Shown here one piece after another: positions 16,248-28,163 of a stretch of DNA of 64,000 bases. The stretch's first letter is position 1; every line of letters starts with the position of its first letter. The notes beneath the pieces are model-generated. The model made no database searches. It was not told the origin of the DNA and saw only the letters and a list, made by a program, of their open reading frames with translations. The stretch comes from Streptomyces antnestii (lineage in GTDB: Bacteria > Actinomycetota > Actinomycetes > Streptomycetales > Streptomycetaceae), in the NCBI RefSeq assembly GCF_004005495.1, contig NZ_RZYA01000015.1:124001-188000 (forward strand), written 5' to 3'. The translations under genes and the position numbers were made by a program.

Positions 16248-17692
16248 TGCGCGGCCTCCCGGCTCGTCGGGTCCTGCGTCGTGGGGCGGGGCCGCGGCGG
16301 TGTGTACGTGCTCGCCATCCCTTCTCCTGCGCCCCCTTCATCCGTGCACGGAGTCTGCGCCGGCGTGCTGCGCGCGCACACACCGCCACGTCCCCTCTCG
16401 TACGTGGGCGGCCGCGGGGCCGTTTCGCCTGCCAGGCGGGCTATCGCTCGCATCGGGATCCGCAGCCAGTCCGGGCGGTGCTGTGCCTCGTAGACCGTCT
16501 CGTATATGGCTTTGTCCGTCTCGTACGCGCGGAGGAGGACCGGGTCCGTGCGGGGGTCGTGGCCCGTTGTTCGTGTGTAGCCCTCGCAGTACGCGTCCCT
16601 GCAGCGCGCCGACCAGTTGGGGTTTGTGCCCGACGCGTAGTCGAAGGAGCGGAGCATGCCGGCTATGTCGCGTGCCGGTGGGTGCGGGAGGCGGCGTTCG
16701 GCAAGGGGGCGGGCGGGTTCGCCCTCGAAGTCGATGATCGACCAGGTGCCCTCGGGGGAGCGCAGGCACTGGCCCAGGTGGAGGTCTCCGTGTACGCGTT
16801 GGGCCGTGCGGGGCGTCGTGTCGGAGGCCAGTGCGTCGAACGCCTTGTGCAGGGCGGAGGCGTAGGGGTGCAGGGCGGGGACTGACTTCGTTGCTTCGGT
16901 CAGGCGGTTCTTCATTGCCTGTGCCAGTTGTGCCGTGTGTGTGCGGGCCAGGGTGACCGTGGGGAGGGCTCGGGCCAGGGACAGGTGGATGTCCGCGGTT
17001 GCGCGGCCCAGTTCGTGTGCCTCGTGGGTGAAGTCCGGTGAGCTGAGGGCTAGTTCCCAGGCGTCCTGTGAGCTTTTTAGGTAGGGCTGGAGGATGGCCA
17101 GGGTGTGGGGGTCTTTGTGTGTTGTCTCGAACCAGGCGACCGGGGGGAGGGTGTGGGCGCAGCCCTCGGCGGAGATTGATTGTTGGAGTTCCAGGTCCGG
17201 GTTCCGGCCCGGGGTTACTTGGCGGAACACCTTGAGGATGAATTTGTCCCCGTAGATGAGTGACGTGTTGGACTGCTCTGTGGTGAGGGGGCGCGAGGGG
17301 AGGGCGGGGGGGATTGTTGTTGAACCGTCTTTGGTGAAGCGGAGGTTGCCCAGGGTTCCCGGGTGGCGCAGGCGTTCCAGGAGGACGTTCGTGAGGCGGG
17401 GGTCCAGTAAGGCCTCGTAGACCGTTTGGCCTGCCAGGGGGCCCTCTGTGATGTGGCCTATGAGGGCGGGGGCCAGGTGGGACGGGAGCGTCTCGCGTAC
17501 GCCCAGGAGGAGTTGGTAGGTGTGGTGGGGGTCGGTTTTTATCAGGGTTTGGATCAGGGCTGGGTGTGTGGGGGAGGGAGGGGTGAGGTGGGTGGTGGAG
17601 AGGGTTTTTATGGAGGGTGTTGTTGTTCCTGCGTACCAGCGTTGCCTCGGTAGCCAGGTGCGCAGGAGTGGGGCCAAGCCGGCGTCCGTCAT
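16244..17692 (-). CDS. mak: Maltokinase (Mak/Pep2)
   Basis: ATP-dependent kinase of 482 residues that phosphorylates maltose to alpha-maltose 1-phosphate, the substrate of GlgE. The aminoglycoside-phosphotransferase-like fold is marked by the catalytic loop RVHGDLHLGQCL and the metal-binding IIDFEGEPARP. The N-terminal RQRWYAG motif is typical of actinomycete maltokinases. The C-terminal 60 or so residues are basic and Pro/Thr-rich, longer than I expect for the family and probably disordered. The ATG at 17692 follows AAAGGACG. It lies 4 bp after treS and overlaps glgB by 4 bp. In many bacteria treS and mak are fused; here they are separate neighbours. Confidence 0.93.
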   Translation of the reverse strand: MTDAGLAPLLRTWLPRQRWYAGTTTPSIKTLSTTHLTPPSPTHPALIQTLIKTDPHHTYQLLLGVRETLPSHLAPALIGHITEGPLAGQTVYEALLDPRLTNVLLERLRHPGTLGNLRFTKDGSTTIPPALPSRPLTTEQSNTSLIYGDKFILKVFRQVTPGRNPDLELQQSISAEGCAHTLPPVAWFETTHKDPHTLAILQPYLKSSQDAWELALSSPDFTHEAHELGRATADIHLSLARALPTVTLARTHTAQLAQAMKNRLTEATKSVPALHPYASALHKAFDALASDTTPRTAQRVHGDLHLGQCLRSPEGTWSIIDFEGEPARPLAERRLPHPPARDIAGMLRSFDYASGTNPNWSARCRDAYCEGYTRTTGHDPRTDPVLLRAYETDKAIYETVYEAQHRPDWLRIPMRAIARLAGETAPRPPTYERGRGGVCARSTPAQTPCTDEGGAGEGMASTYTPPRPRPTTQDPTSREAAQ

Positions 17693-17696
17693 GGCG

Positions 17697-19405
17697 TCAC
17701 GTCCTTTCGGGACACGCCTCCTTGCGGAGCCTGAACCAGTAGAAGCCGTGGCCCGCGAGGGTGAGGAGGTACGGGAGTTCGCCGATCGGCGGGAAGCGGA
17801 CCCCGCCGATCAGCTCGACCGGGTGGCGGCCGGTGAACGATTGGAGGTCCAGTTCCGTGGGCTGCGCGAAGCGCGAGAAGTTGTGCACACAGAGGACCAG
17901 GTCGTCCTTGTATTCACGGAGGAATGCAATTACTGCGGGGTTGGAGGACGGGAGTTCTGTGTAGGAGCCCAGGCCGAACGCCTCGTTCTGTTTGCGGATC
18001 TCGATCATCCTGCGGGTCCAGTGCAGGAGGGATGAGGGGGACGACATGGACGCTTCCACGTTGGTGACCTGGTAGCCGTAGACCGGGTCCATGATCGTGG
18101 GGAGCGAGAGGCGGCCCGGGTCGCTCGAGGAGAAGCCCGCGTTGCGGTCGGGCGTCCATTGCATGGGGGTGCGGACCGCGTCACGGTCGCCCAGCCAGAT
18201 GTTGTCTCCCATGCCGATCTCGTCGCCGTAGTAGAGGATCGGCGAGCCGGGGAGGGAGAGGAGCAACGCTGTGAACAATTCGATCTGGTTGCGGTCGTTG
18301 TCCAGGAGCGGGGCCAGGCGGCGGCGGATGCCGATGTTCGCGCGCATGCGGGGGTCTTTGGCGTACTCGGCGTACATGTAGTCGCGTTCTTCGTCCGTGA
18401 CCATTTCGAGCGTCAGCTCGTCGTGGTTCCGTAGGAAGATTCCCCACTGGCAGGAGGAGGGGATGGGGGGTGTTTTGGCGAGGATCTCGGATACGGGGTA
18501 GCGGGACTCGCGGCGTACGGCCATGAAGATGCGCGGCATCACCGGGAAGTGGAACGCCATGTGGCATTCGTCGCCGCCGGCCGTGTAGTCGCCGAAATAG
18601 TCGACCACGTCCTCCGGCCACTGGTTGGCCTCCGCCAGGAGGACCGTGTCCGGGTACTGCGCGTCGATCTCCTTGCGGACCCGCTTGAGGAACGTGTGGG
18701 TGGCAGGGAGGTTCTCGCAGTTCGTGCCCTCTTGTGCGTAGAGGTAGGGGACGGCGTCCAGGCGGAAGCCGTCGATACCCAGGTCCAGCCAGAAGCGCAG
18801 GGCCGCGATGATCTCCTCCTGGACCCGCGGGTTCTCGTAGTTGAGGTCCGGCTGGTGCGAGAAGAAGCGGTGCCAGTAGTACTGCTTGCGGACCGGGTCG
18901 AACGTCCAGTTGGACGCCTCGGTGTCGACGAAGATGATGCGGGCGTCCGGGTACTGCTTGTCGTCGTCCGCCCAGACGTAGTAGTCCCCGTAGGGGCCTG
19001 TCGGGTCGGAGCGGGACTGTTGGAACCACTCGTGCTGGTCGCTCGTGTGGTTCATCACGAAGTCGATGATCACGCGCATCCCGCGCTGGTGCGCCGAGTC
19101 CACGAACTCCACGAAGTCGGCCAGGTCCCCGAACTCGGGGAGGACCGCCGTGTAGTCGGAGACGTCGTAACCGCCGTCTCTGAGTGGGGACTTGAAGAAC
19201 GGGGGGAGCCAGAGGCAGTCGACGCCCAGCCACTGGAGGTAGTCGAGGCGGGACGTGAGGCCTTTGAGGTCGCCGGCCCCGTCGCCGTTGCTGTCCTGGA
19301 AGGAGCGGACGAGGACCTCGTAGAACACGGCCCGCTTGAACCAGTCGGGGTCCCGGTCCTTGGCCGGAGTGTCCTCGAACGTGTCCGGGACGGGTTCGTT
19401 GACGA

Positions 19406-19409
<4 letters not shown>
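17697..19409 (-). CDS. treS: Trehalose synthase TreS
   Basis: GH13_16 enzyme of 570 residues that interconverts trehalose and maltose in the cytoplasm. Motifs are GVDCLWLPPFFKSPLRDGGY, FVMNHTSDQHEWF, GIDGFRLDAVPYLYAQEG (Asp nucleophile), VLLAEANQWPEDVV (Glu) and FLRNHDELTLEM (Asp). The start at ATG 19409 overlaps the glgE stop at 19406 by four bases; GGAGGG lies a little far upstream. It feeds maltose to the maltokinase encoded next. Length and motifs agree with the mono-functional actinomycete enzyme without a fused kinase domain. Confidence 0.94.
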
Positions 19410-21478
<2,069 letters not shown>

Positions 21479-21623
21479 GACCGCTCCTGTCCGCGGGGGG
21501 TTCGGCGTGCGGAAACGAGGATGTGGAAGAGGGCCGTGCAGGGTGTACCGGAGGAGCCTTCCACCGCTGCGGGGCGGGCAATCCGGTCCTTTGTTAACTA
21601 CTCGCGCGTAAGCGAACAGACAA

Positions 21624-21655
21624 GTCCGGTCCCGCCGTGAGTGACGGGACCGGAC
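21624..21655 (-). terminator. Terminator of the subtilisin gene
   Basis: Perfect 11-bp stem GTCCGGTCCCG/CGGGACCGGAC with a 10-base loop, followed on the minus strand by a T-containing stretch (ttgtctgttcg). It lies just downstream of the peptidase stop and insulates it from glgE. Confidence 0.75.
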
Positions 21656-21673
21656 CATGAACTCGCCTCTCCG

Positions 21674-22879
<1,206 letters not shown>

Positions 22880-23120
22880 GGCGTGGACTCCCCTCCTCGA
22901 CTCGGCGCGCGAGGAACGGAGTTGCCGGGGAACCGCGCACACCGGTTGGCAGCCTCTCGTGCGGCGGCAGGCCCTACAAGACCGCGGGAGGGGGTGGAAT
23001 CGGCCATATCGAGGTGCGTTGCCGCTGGTCGTGGTGCACCGAGTAATCTGCCGGGGCGTCACAGATGGTGCGTGTGCGCATGGTTGGGGCAGTTGGCAGC
23101 AGTTCGGGGGGACGGGGCGG

Positions 23121-25637
23121 ATGATCGGCCGGTTGCGGGAGTCGTCGCCCGTGCGTATAGGTCCGTACGAGACGTTGGCCAGGCTCGGGGCGGGCGGTAT
23201 GGGTGAGGTGTTCCTCGCCACCGACGGGCCGTGTGAGCCTCAGGCGCTGGTCGCGGTGAAGGCGATCCGGCGCGATGTCGTGGGGGATCCGGTGTTCCGC
23301 GCCCGGTTCCGGCGTGAGATCTCCGTCGCCGCGTCCGTCGAGAGTCCCTTCGTGGCGCGGCTCGTCGGTGGTGACGCCGATGCCGAACAGCCTTGGCTGG
23401 CAACCGAGTTCGTGCCCGGTCCCGATCTTGCCGAGGCGGTGCGCCGGCACGGGGCACTGCCCGAACCCGCCGTGATCGGGCTCGGCACCGGCCTGGCGCG
23501 GGCGCTGGCCGCCGTGCACGGCGCGGGCGTCCTGCACCGGGACCTGAAACCGGCGAACGTCCTGCTCGGCGCCGACGGACCCAAGCTGATCGACTTCGGC
23601 GTCGCGCGCACCCCGGGCGCCACCACGATGACCTCGACCGGGCTGCTCGTCGGGACGCCCGGCTTCATGTCGCCCGAGCATGTCGCGGGCGGGCGCCACG
23701 TGGTGGCCGCCTCCGACGTGTTCTGCCTGGCCTCGGTCCTGACGTACGCGGCGACCGGGCGCGACCCGTTCGGGGACGGCCCGGTGGCGGCCGTGCTGTA
23801 CCGGGTGTCGCGGGCCGAGGCCGAACTCGACGGTGTGCCCGAGGTGTTGAGGGGCGTGCTGGCCGATTGTCTCGTGACGGATCCGGCGGCTCGGCCCCGG
23901 CCGGACGAGCTCGCCGAGCGGTTCGCCGGTCTGGGCGGTGAGGGGCGGGGTGGTGTCCCGTGGCCGGAAAGCGTCATCGAGTCCATCGCTGCGGTGCGGC
24001 GTGATGTGGAGCAGCTGTGCGACGGGGGGCGGCCCCTCGCGCCGCTGCCGTCGGAGGGCGGCCGGACTCCCACCCGCACCCCTACGCGTACCCCTACGCA
24101 GCGGTCCGCGCCGAGCCCCCTTTCGCCGCACGATCTGCCCACCATGGGTGCGGTCCCGCCGGCCCAGCGGCGTCCCACGAGCCGCCGTACCCTCCTCGCC
24201 GTGATCCTCGCGGTCGCCCTCGCCGGGGGAGCCGTCGGTGCGCTGCTCGCCCTGCGCGGGCCCGGACCGGGTGAAGAGGCCCGAGGATCAGGCCCCACCC
24301 CCTCGACCACACTCTCCCCGGCCCAGCTCGTCGCGCAGGCAGGGGTCGACGGCGCCGGCAACGACGACCGCAGCGGATACGTACCGCAGTACCGGGAGCA
24401 GCGGCCCAAGGGCTGGAAGCCGTGGCGGGGCACCCTCGGCCACGCGCCCATGAGCTGCGCCGCCGACACCCTTGCCGTCGTCTGCCAGCTCACCGACGGG
24501 ACGTACACCGCGCTCGACGCGAGCGACGGACGACGGCTGTGGACGTCGAAGGGCGGCACGGCCGTGGACACCGGCGCGGGGGAGGAGGCCTACATCGGGC
24601 CGTCCGGTCATTTGTTCATGCCCGGCGACCTTCCGGCACCCGACGTGCGCGGCGGCACCACGGTCATCGCCCGCGACGGGCGCCTCCAGGTGCGGGACTC
24701 CCGTTCGGGCGCCGTGCGCTGGTCCGTCGCGCCCGAGAGCGGCACCCGCTTCACCGCCGCCCTGATCACCGGCGACGGCCTCCTCGTCGCCTCCCAGGAA
24801 GGGGCGGCCGGCAGCGCGAACCGGCCCACGGGCGCGAAGCTCCGTACGTTCGGCCTGCGCGGCGGCGCGCCCCGCTGGACCCACACCCTCAGCACCGAAC
24901 AGCTCGCCGAGGCCGAAATCGGCGGCTACCGCGCGGTGCTGGCCCACGGCGGACTGGTCTACGCCGACTCCGCGGACGGCCTGGTCGCTCTGGACGGGAC
25001 GACGGGCCGGCAGGTCGGCACCCCGTACGACAAGGGGCAGTGCCGCACCCTGATGGCGCGGGGCCGGCAGATCCTGTGCAGTCAGGTCCTGCGGGGGGAC
25101 GGGGGGTTCGACGACCCGAACGCCGAGCCGCAGACCCGGGTCACCCGGCTCGACCCGCGGACGCTCGTGGCCAAGGGCGCGTTCGGCTTCAAGGCGCCGC
25201 GCGTGCAGGCCGACGGCATGCCGGGAATCGACGTCGTCGTGAGCGCGGTCGGGCCGGGCGCCGCGGTCGCCTACGACACGACGAACGGGAAGGTCGTGGT
25301 CGCCGACGCGCACAAGGGCCGCGTCATCCGCAAGGAACCGCTGTCGGTCGTCACCGACGTGATCAAGCGGCCGGTGTCGTCGGGGCCCCTGATCGTGGGT
25401 GACCGCGCCCTCACCGCCGACAACACCACGCTGCGGTCCGTGCCGCTGGGCGCCAAGGGCACGGCCCGCACCACCGTCGTGCCGGGCGCGCCCGGCAACC
25501 GGCCGGTGAAGCCGCATGCCGACCCCGGCACCGTCATCGCCGACTCACCGCGGCCCCCGACGCTCCTGCTGCTCGGCGGCGTCGTGACGCTCGTCTACGA
25601 CCAGGGGACCGTCGTCTCTCTGGAGATCCCCGCGTAG
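23121..25637 (+). CDS. Membrane Ser/Thr kinase with PQQ-type extracellular beta-propeller (1)
   Basis: Single-pass receptor-type kinase of 838 residues. Kinase domain at about residues 15-280: LGAGGMGEVFLA glycine loop, catalytic Lys in VAVKAIRR, VLHRDLKPANVLL, LIDFGVAR and GTPGFMSPEH. A Pro/Thr linker with three TPTR repeats follows, then one membrane helix (TLLAVILAVALAGGAVGALLAL, about 360), then about 450 extracytoplasmic residues with PQQ-like repeats such as YTALDASDGRRLWTS and GLVALDGTTGRQVG. The outer propeller probably senses a cell-wall or sugar ligand; this is inference. ATG 23121 has a G-rich RBS. The next gene is a paralogue 27 bp downstream, so they form an operon divergent from the subtilisin gene. 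Confidence 0.9.
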   Translation: MIGRLRESSPVRIGPYETLARLGAGGMGEVFLATDGPCEPQALVAVKAIRRDVVGDPVFRARFRREISVAASVESPFVARLVGGDADAEQPWLATEFVPGPDLAEAVRRHGALPEPAVIGLGTGLARALAAVHGAGVLHRDLKPANVLLGADGPKLIDFGVARTPGATTMTSTGLLVGTPGFMSPEHVAGGRHVVAASDVFCLASVLTYAATGRDPFGDGPVAAVLYRVSRAEAELDGVPEVLRGVLADCLVTDPAARPRPDELAERFAGLGGEGRGGVPWPESVIESIAAVRRDVEQLCDGGRPLAPLPSEGGRTPTRTPTRTPTQRSAPSPLSPHDLPTMGAVPPAQRRPTSRRTLLAVILAVALAGGAVGALLALRGPGPGEEARGSGPTPSTTLSPAQLVAQAGVDGAGNDDRSGYVPQYREQRPKGWKPWRGTLGHAPMSCAADTLAVVCQLTDGTYTALDASDGRRLWTSKGGTAVDTGAGEEAYIGPSGHLFMPGDLPAPDVRGGTTVIARDGRLQVRDSRSGAVRWSVAPESGTRFTAALITGDGLLVASQEGAAGSANRPTGAKLRTFGLRGGAPRWTHTLSTEQLAEAEIGGYRAVLAHGGLVYADSADGLVALDGTTGRQVGTPYDKGQCRTLMARGRQILCSQVLRGDGGFDDPNAEPQTRVTRLDPRTLVAKGAFGFKAPRVQADGMPGIDVVVSAVGPGAAVAYDTTNGKVVVADAHKGRVIRKEPLSVVTDVIKRPVSSGPLIVGDRALTADNTTLRSVPLGAKGTARTTVVPGAPGNRPVKPHADPGTVIADSPRPPTLLLLGGVVTLVYDQGTVVSLEIPA

Positions 25638-25664
25638 CACCTCACCCGGTCCTTGGAGGATCCG

Positions 25665-27989
25665 TTGCTCGACCCCCTGCCCGGGCCCCCGCGGCACATG
25701 GGCCCGTACCGGCTGCTCGCCCTCATCGGCGCGGGCGGCATGGGCGAGGTGTACCTCGGCCGGGAGGACCGCGCGGGCGCGCCGCTCGTCGCCGTCAAGA
25801 CGGTCAGGGCCGACCTCGACGTCGACCATGATTTCCGGACGAGGTTCCGCCGCGAGATCGCGGCCGCCCGCGCCGTCTCCTCCGGGACGGGCACCGCCGC
25901 GCTCCTCTGCGGGGACGCCGACGCCGGAGTGCCCTGGCTGGCCACCGAGTACGTGCCCGGGCCCGCCCTCGCCGAGACCGTCGCCCGCTGCGGGCCGCTG
26001 CCCGTCCCCACCGTGCGCGCCCTGGGGGCCCGGCTCGCCCGCGCCCTCGCCGCCGTGCACGCGGCCCAGCTCCTGCACCGCGACCTCAAACCCGGCAACG
26101 TCCTGCTCACCCCCGAGGGCCCCAAGCTCATCGACTTCGGCATCGCGAAGGCCTGGGACTCCCGGGCGACGGCGCTGACGGCGACGGGGATGGTCGTCGG
26201 CACCCCCGGTTTCATGGCGCCCGAGCAGATCGAGGGCGCCCAGGCCGTCGTGCCCGCCTCCGACGTCTTCGCGTTCGGCGCGGTGCTCTGCTACGCCGCC
26301 ACGGGCCGGGGCCCCTTCGACGACCCGGAGTTCGCCTCCGTCATCTTCCGCATCACCCAGGGCGACGCGGACCTGTCGGCGGTCCCGGACGAGCTGCGTG
26401 AGACCGTCGCCGCGTGTCTGCGTATCGCGCCGGGGGAGCGTCCCGGGCCGATCGAGCTCGCACGGATGCTCGACTCCGGTTCCGAAGACGCGCGGGTGCC
26501 GTGGCCCACCGAGGTTCTGTCGCTCTTCGCCGAGCACCGTGAGGCGGTGGCCCGCTGCGAACGGGACACGGCGGCACGGTCGTTCGCGGCGGCCGATACG
26601 GCGGCGGATACGGCTACAGCTACGGGTGCGGGGCACGCGCCTGTCGTCGCGCCGCCGATGCCATCCACGCCGCCCGTCCCCGTCGGCCGCCGAGTCTCCC
26701 GGCGCTGGCCGTGGCTCGTCGCGGCGGCGGTCGCCGGGGCGGCCGTGGCCGTCGCCGCCGTCGTCCTTCCCGGGGGAGGCGGCGGGAGCGGCTCAGGCGC
26801 TAAGGACCCCGCACACGCGGCGCCCGGCGGCCCCCGTGTCGTCACCGCCTACGGATCCGCCGACCACTCCGGCGAGTTCGGCCCGGCGGCCACCCGCGCC
26901 GCCGTCCGCCCCACCGGCTGGAAGCCCTGGTCCGTGCCCCGCCCCGCCGCCCTCGACGACCGCGGCAGCGGCTGCGTGCTCGTCCGCCCCCGGCTGATCT
27001 GCCGCGACGGCAAGGGAGCGGCGGCCGCCTTCGACGCGGCGACCGGCCGCCACCGGTGGACGTCCCGCGGGTTCACCGCCGGGCCCGACGATCTCCAGGG
27101 CGTCCAGGACCTGCCGCCCGAGAGCGACGGCACCCGCGTGTTCGTGCCCAGCGAGCTCGGGGTGACCGCCGTCGACGCCGCCACCGGCACCGTGCGCTGG
27201 CGGCACCGGCTGCCCCGGTACACCGGACTGCTCGCCCTGACGTACGCGAAGGGCGTGGTCTACAGCGCGGAGTTCGCCGTCAGCCCCGGCACCCGCCTCT
27301 CCCGCAGCACGGTCGTACGAGCCCGGCGGGCCACCGACGGCCACGAACTGTGGCGGACCGCCCCGCTGCCCAAGCCGCAGGGCCCGCTCGTGGCCGGCGA
27401 CGGCCGTCTCTACCTGGCCGGCGAGGACGGCGGAGTGCTCGCCCTCGCCGCGAAGGACGGTGCCCGCGTCGCCTCCGCGCCCGCCGCCACCTGCTTCGCC
27501 CTGCTGCGGCACGCCTCGGACGTCCTGTGCTGGGACCTCGGGCACCCGGGCGTGCGCGAGCTCGACGGCCGTACCCTCGCGACCCGGCGCACCGTCGCGG
27601 CCGACGTACAGCCCGCGGACCCCGGACCCGTCGTCGGCCAGGACGGGGTGCTCGTGGTCCCCGTCGCCAACGAGGACACCGCGGATCCCGTCGACCACTT
27701 CCTCACGGCGTACGACTGGCGCACAGGGCGGCGCCTGTGGCGCTACGGCGCGCCCCAGGAGACCGCCGGCCTCGCGCTCGCGGGCGACAGGGTGCTCGCC
27801 TTCGGCGCGTACGCACTCGAAGGGAGGAACACCTCGGGCGACGTCAACACGCTCCGCCGCAAGGACACCCCGCGCACCGGACCGGGGACCGCGGGGACGG
27901 CCCTGCACCTCGGACAGCCCCTGTATCTGGGCGGTGCGCTGTTCGCCGACACGCGCGAGCACCGGATCGTCTCCGGTTACGCACCCTGA
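25665..27989 (+). CDS. Membrane Ser/Thr kinase with PQQ-type extracellular beta-propeller (2)
   Basis: Paralogue of the preceding kinase, 774 residues with the same architecture. The kinase motifs are IGAGGMGEVYLGRE, VAVKTVRA, LLHRDLKPGNVLL, LIDFGIAK and GTPGFMAPEQ. One membrane helix (WPWLVAAAVAGAAVAVAAVVLP) lies near residue 355, followed by an outer PQQ-like domain (AAFDAATGRHRWTS, VTAVDAATGTVRWRH, LTAYDWRTGRRLWRY). The TTG at 25665 is chosen because GGAGG lies six bases upstream; the in-frame TTG at 25653 would overlap that RBS. A strong hairpin follows the stop. The tandem pair likely arose by duplication and may form hetero-oligomers. Confidence 0.9.
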   Translation: MLDPLPGPPRHMGPYRLLALIGAGGMGEVYLGREDRAGAPLVAVKTVRADLDVDHDFRTRFRREIAAARAVSSGTGTAALLCGDADAGVPWLATEYVPGPALAETVARCGPLPVPTVRALGARLARALAAVHAAQLLHRDLKPGNVLLTPEGPKLIDFGIAKAWDSRATALTATGMVVGTPGFMAPEQIEGAQAVVPASDVFAFGAVLCYAATGRGPFDDPEFASVIFRITQGDADLSAVPDELRETVAACLRIAPGERPGPIELARMLDSGSEDARVPWPTEVLSLFAEHREAVARCERDTAARSFAAADTAADTATATGAGHAPVVAPPMPSTPPVPVGRRVSRRWPWLVAAAVAGAAVAVAAVVLPGGGGGSGSGAKDPAHAAPGGPRVVTAYGSADHSGEFGPAATRAAVRPTGWKPWSVPRPAALDDRGSGCVLVRPRLICRDGKGAAAAFDAATGRHRWTSRGFTAGPDDLQGVQDLPPESDGTRVFVPSELGVTAVDAATGTVRWRHRLPRYTGLLALTYAKGVVYSAEFAVSPGTRLSRSTVVRARRATDGHELWRTAPLPKPQGPLVAGDGRLYLAGEDGGVLALAAKDGARVASAPAATCFALLRHASDVLCWDLGHPGVRELDGRTLATRRTVAADVQPADPGPVVGQDGVLVVPVANEDTADPVDHFLTAYDWRTGRRLWRYGAPQETAGLALAGDRVLAFGAYALEGRNTSGDVNTLRRKDTPRTGPGTAGTALHLGQPLYLGGALFADTREHRIVSGYAP

Positions 27990-28000
27990 CCCGTCACCGG

Positions 28001-28023
28001 CCCGCCCGGGTCACCCGGGCGGG
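28001..28023 (+). terminator. Terminator after the kinase pair
   Basis: Stem CCCGCCCGGG/CCCGGGCGGG, ten perfect pairs with a TCA loop, twelve bases after the stop of the second kinase. No T-run, as is common in Streptomyces. Confidence 0.7.
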
Positions 28024-28163
28024 TCAGTGACCCCGTGCGCCGTGGTAGCCGGGGCCAGGTGGCCGTACCGTCGGGGATGACAGCCGGGGGGCCGCCCGAC
28101 CGCGTGCGTCCCCCAAGCACGTGTGCGCGTATGCCCGCCGCGTCCCCCTACAGAGGTGAGAAC

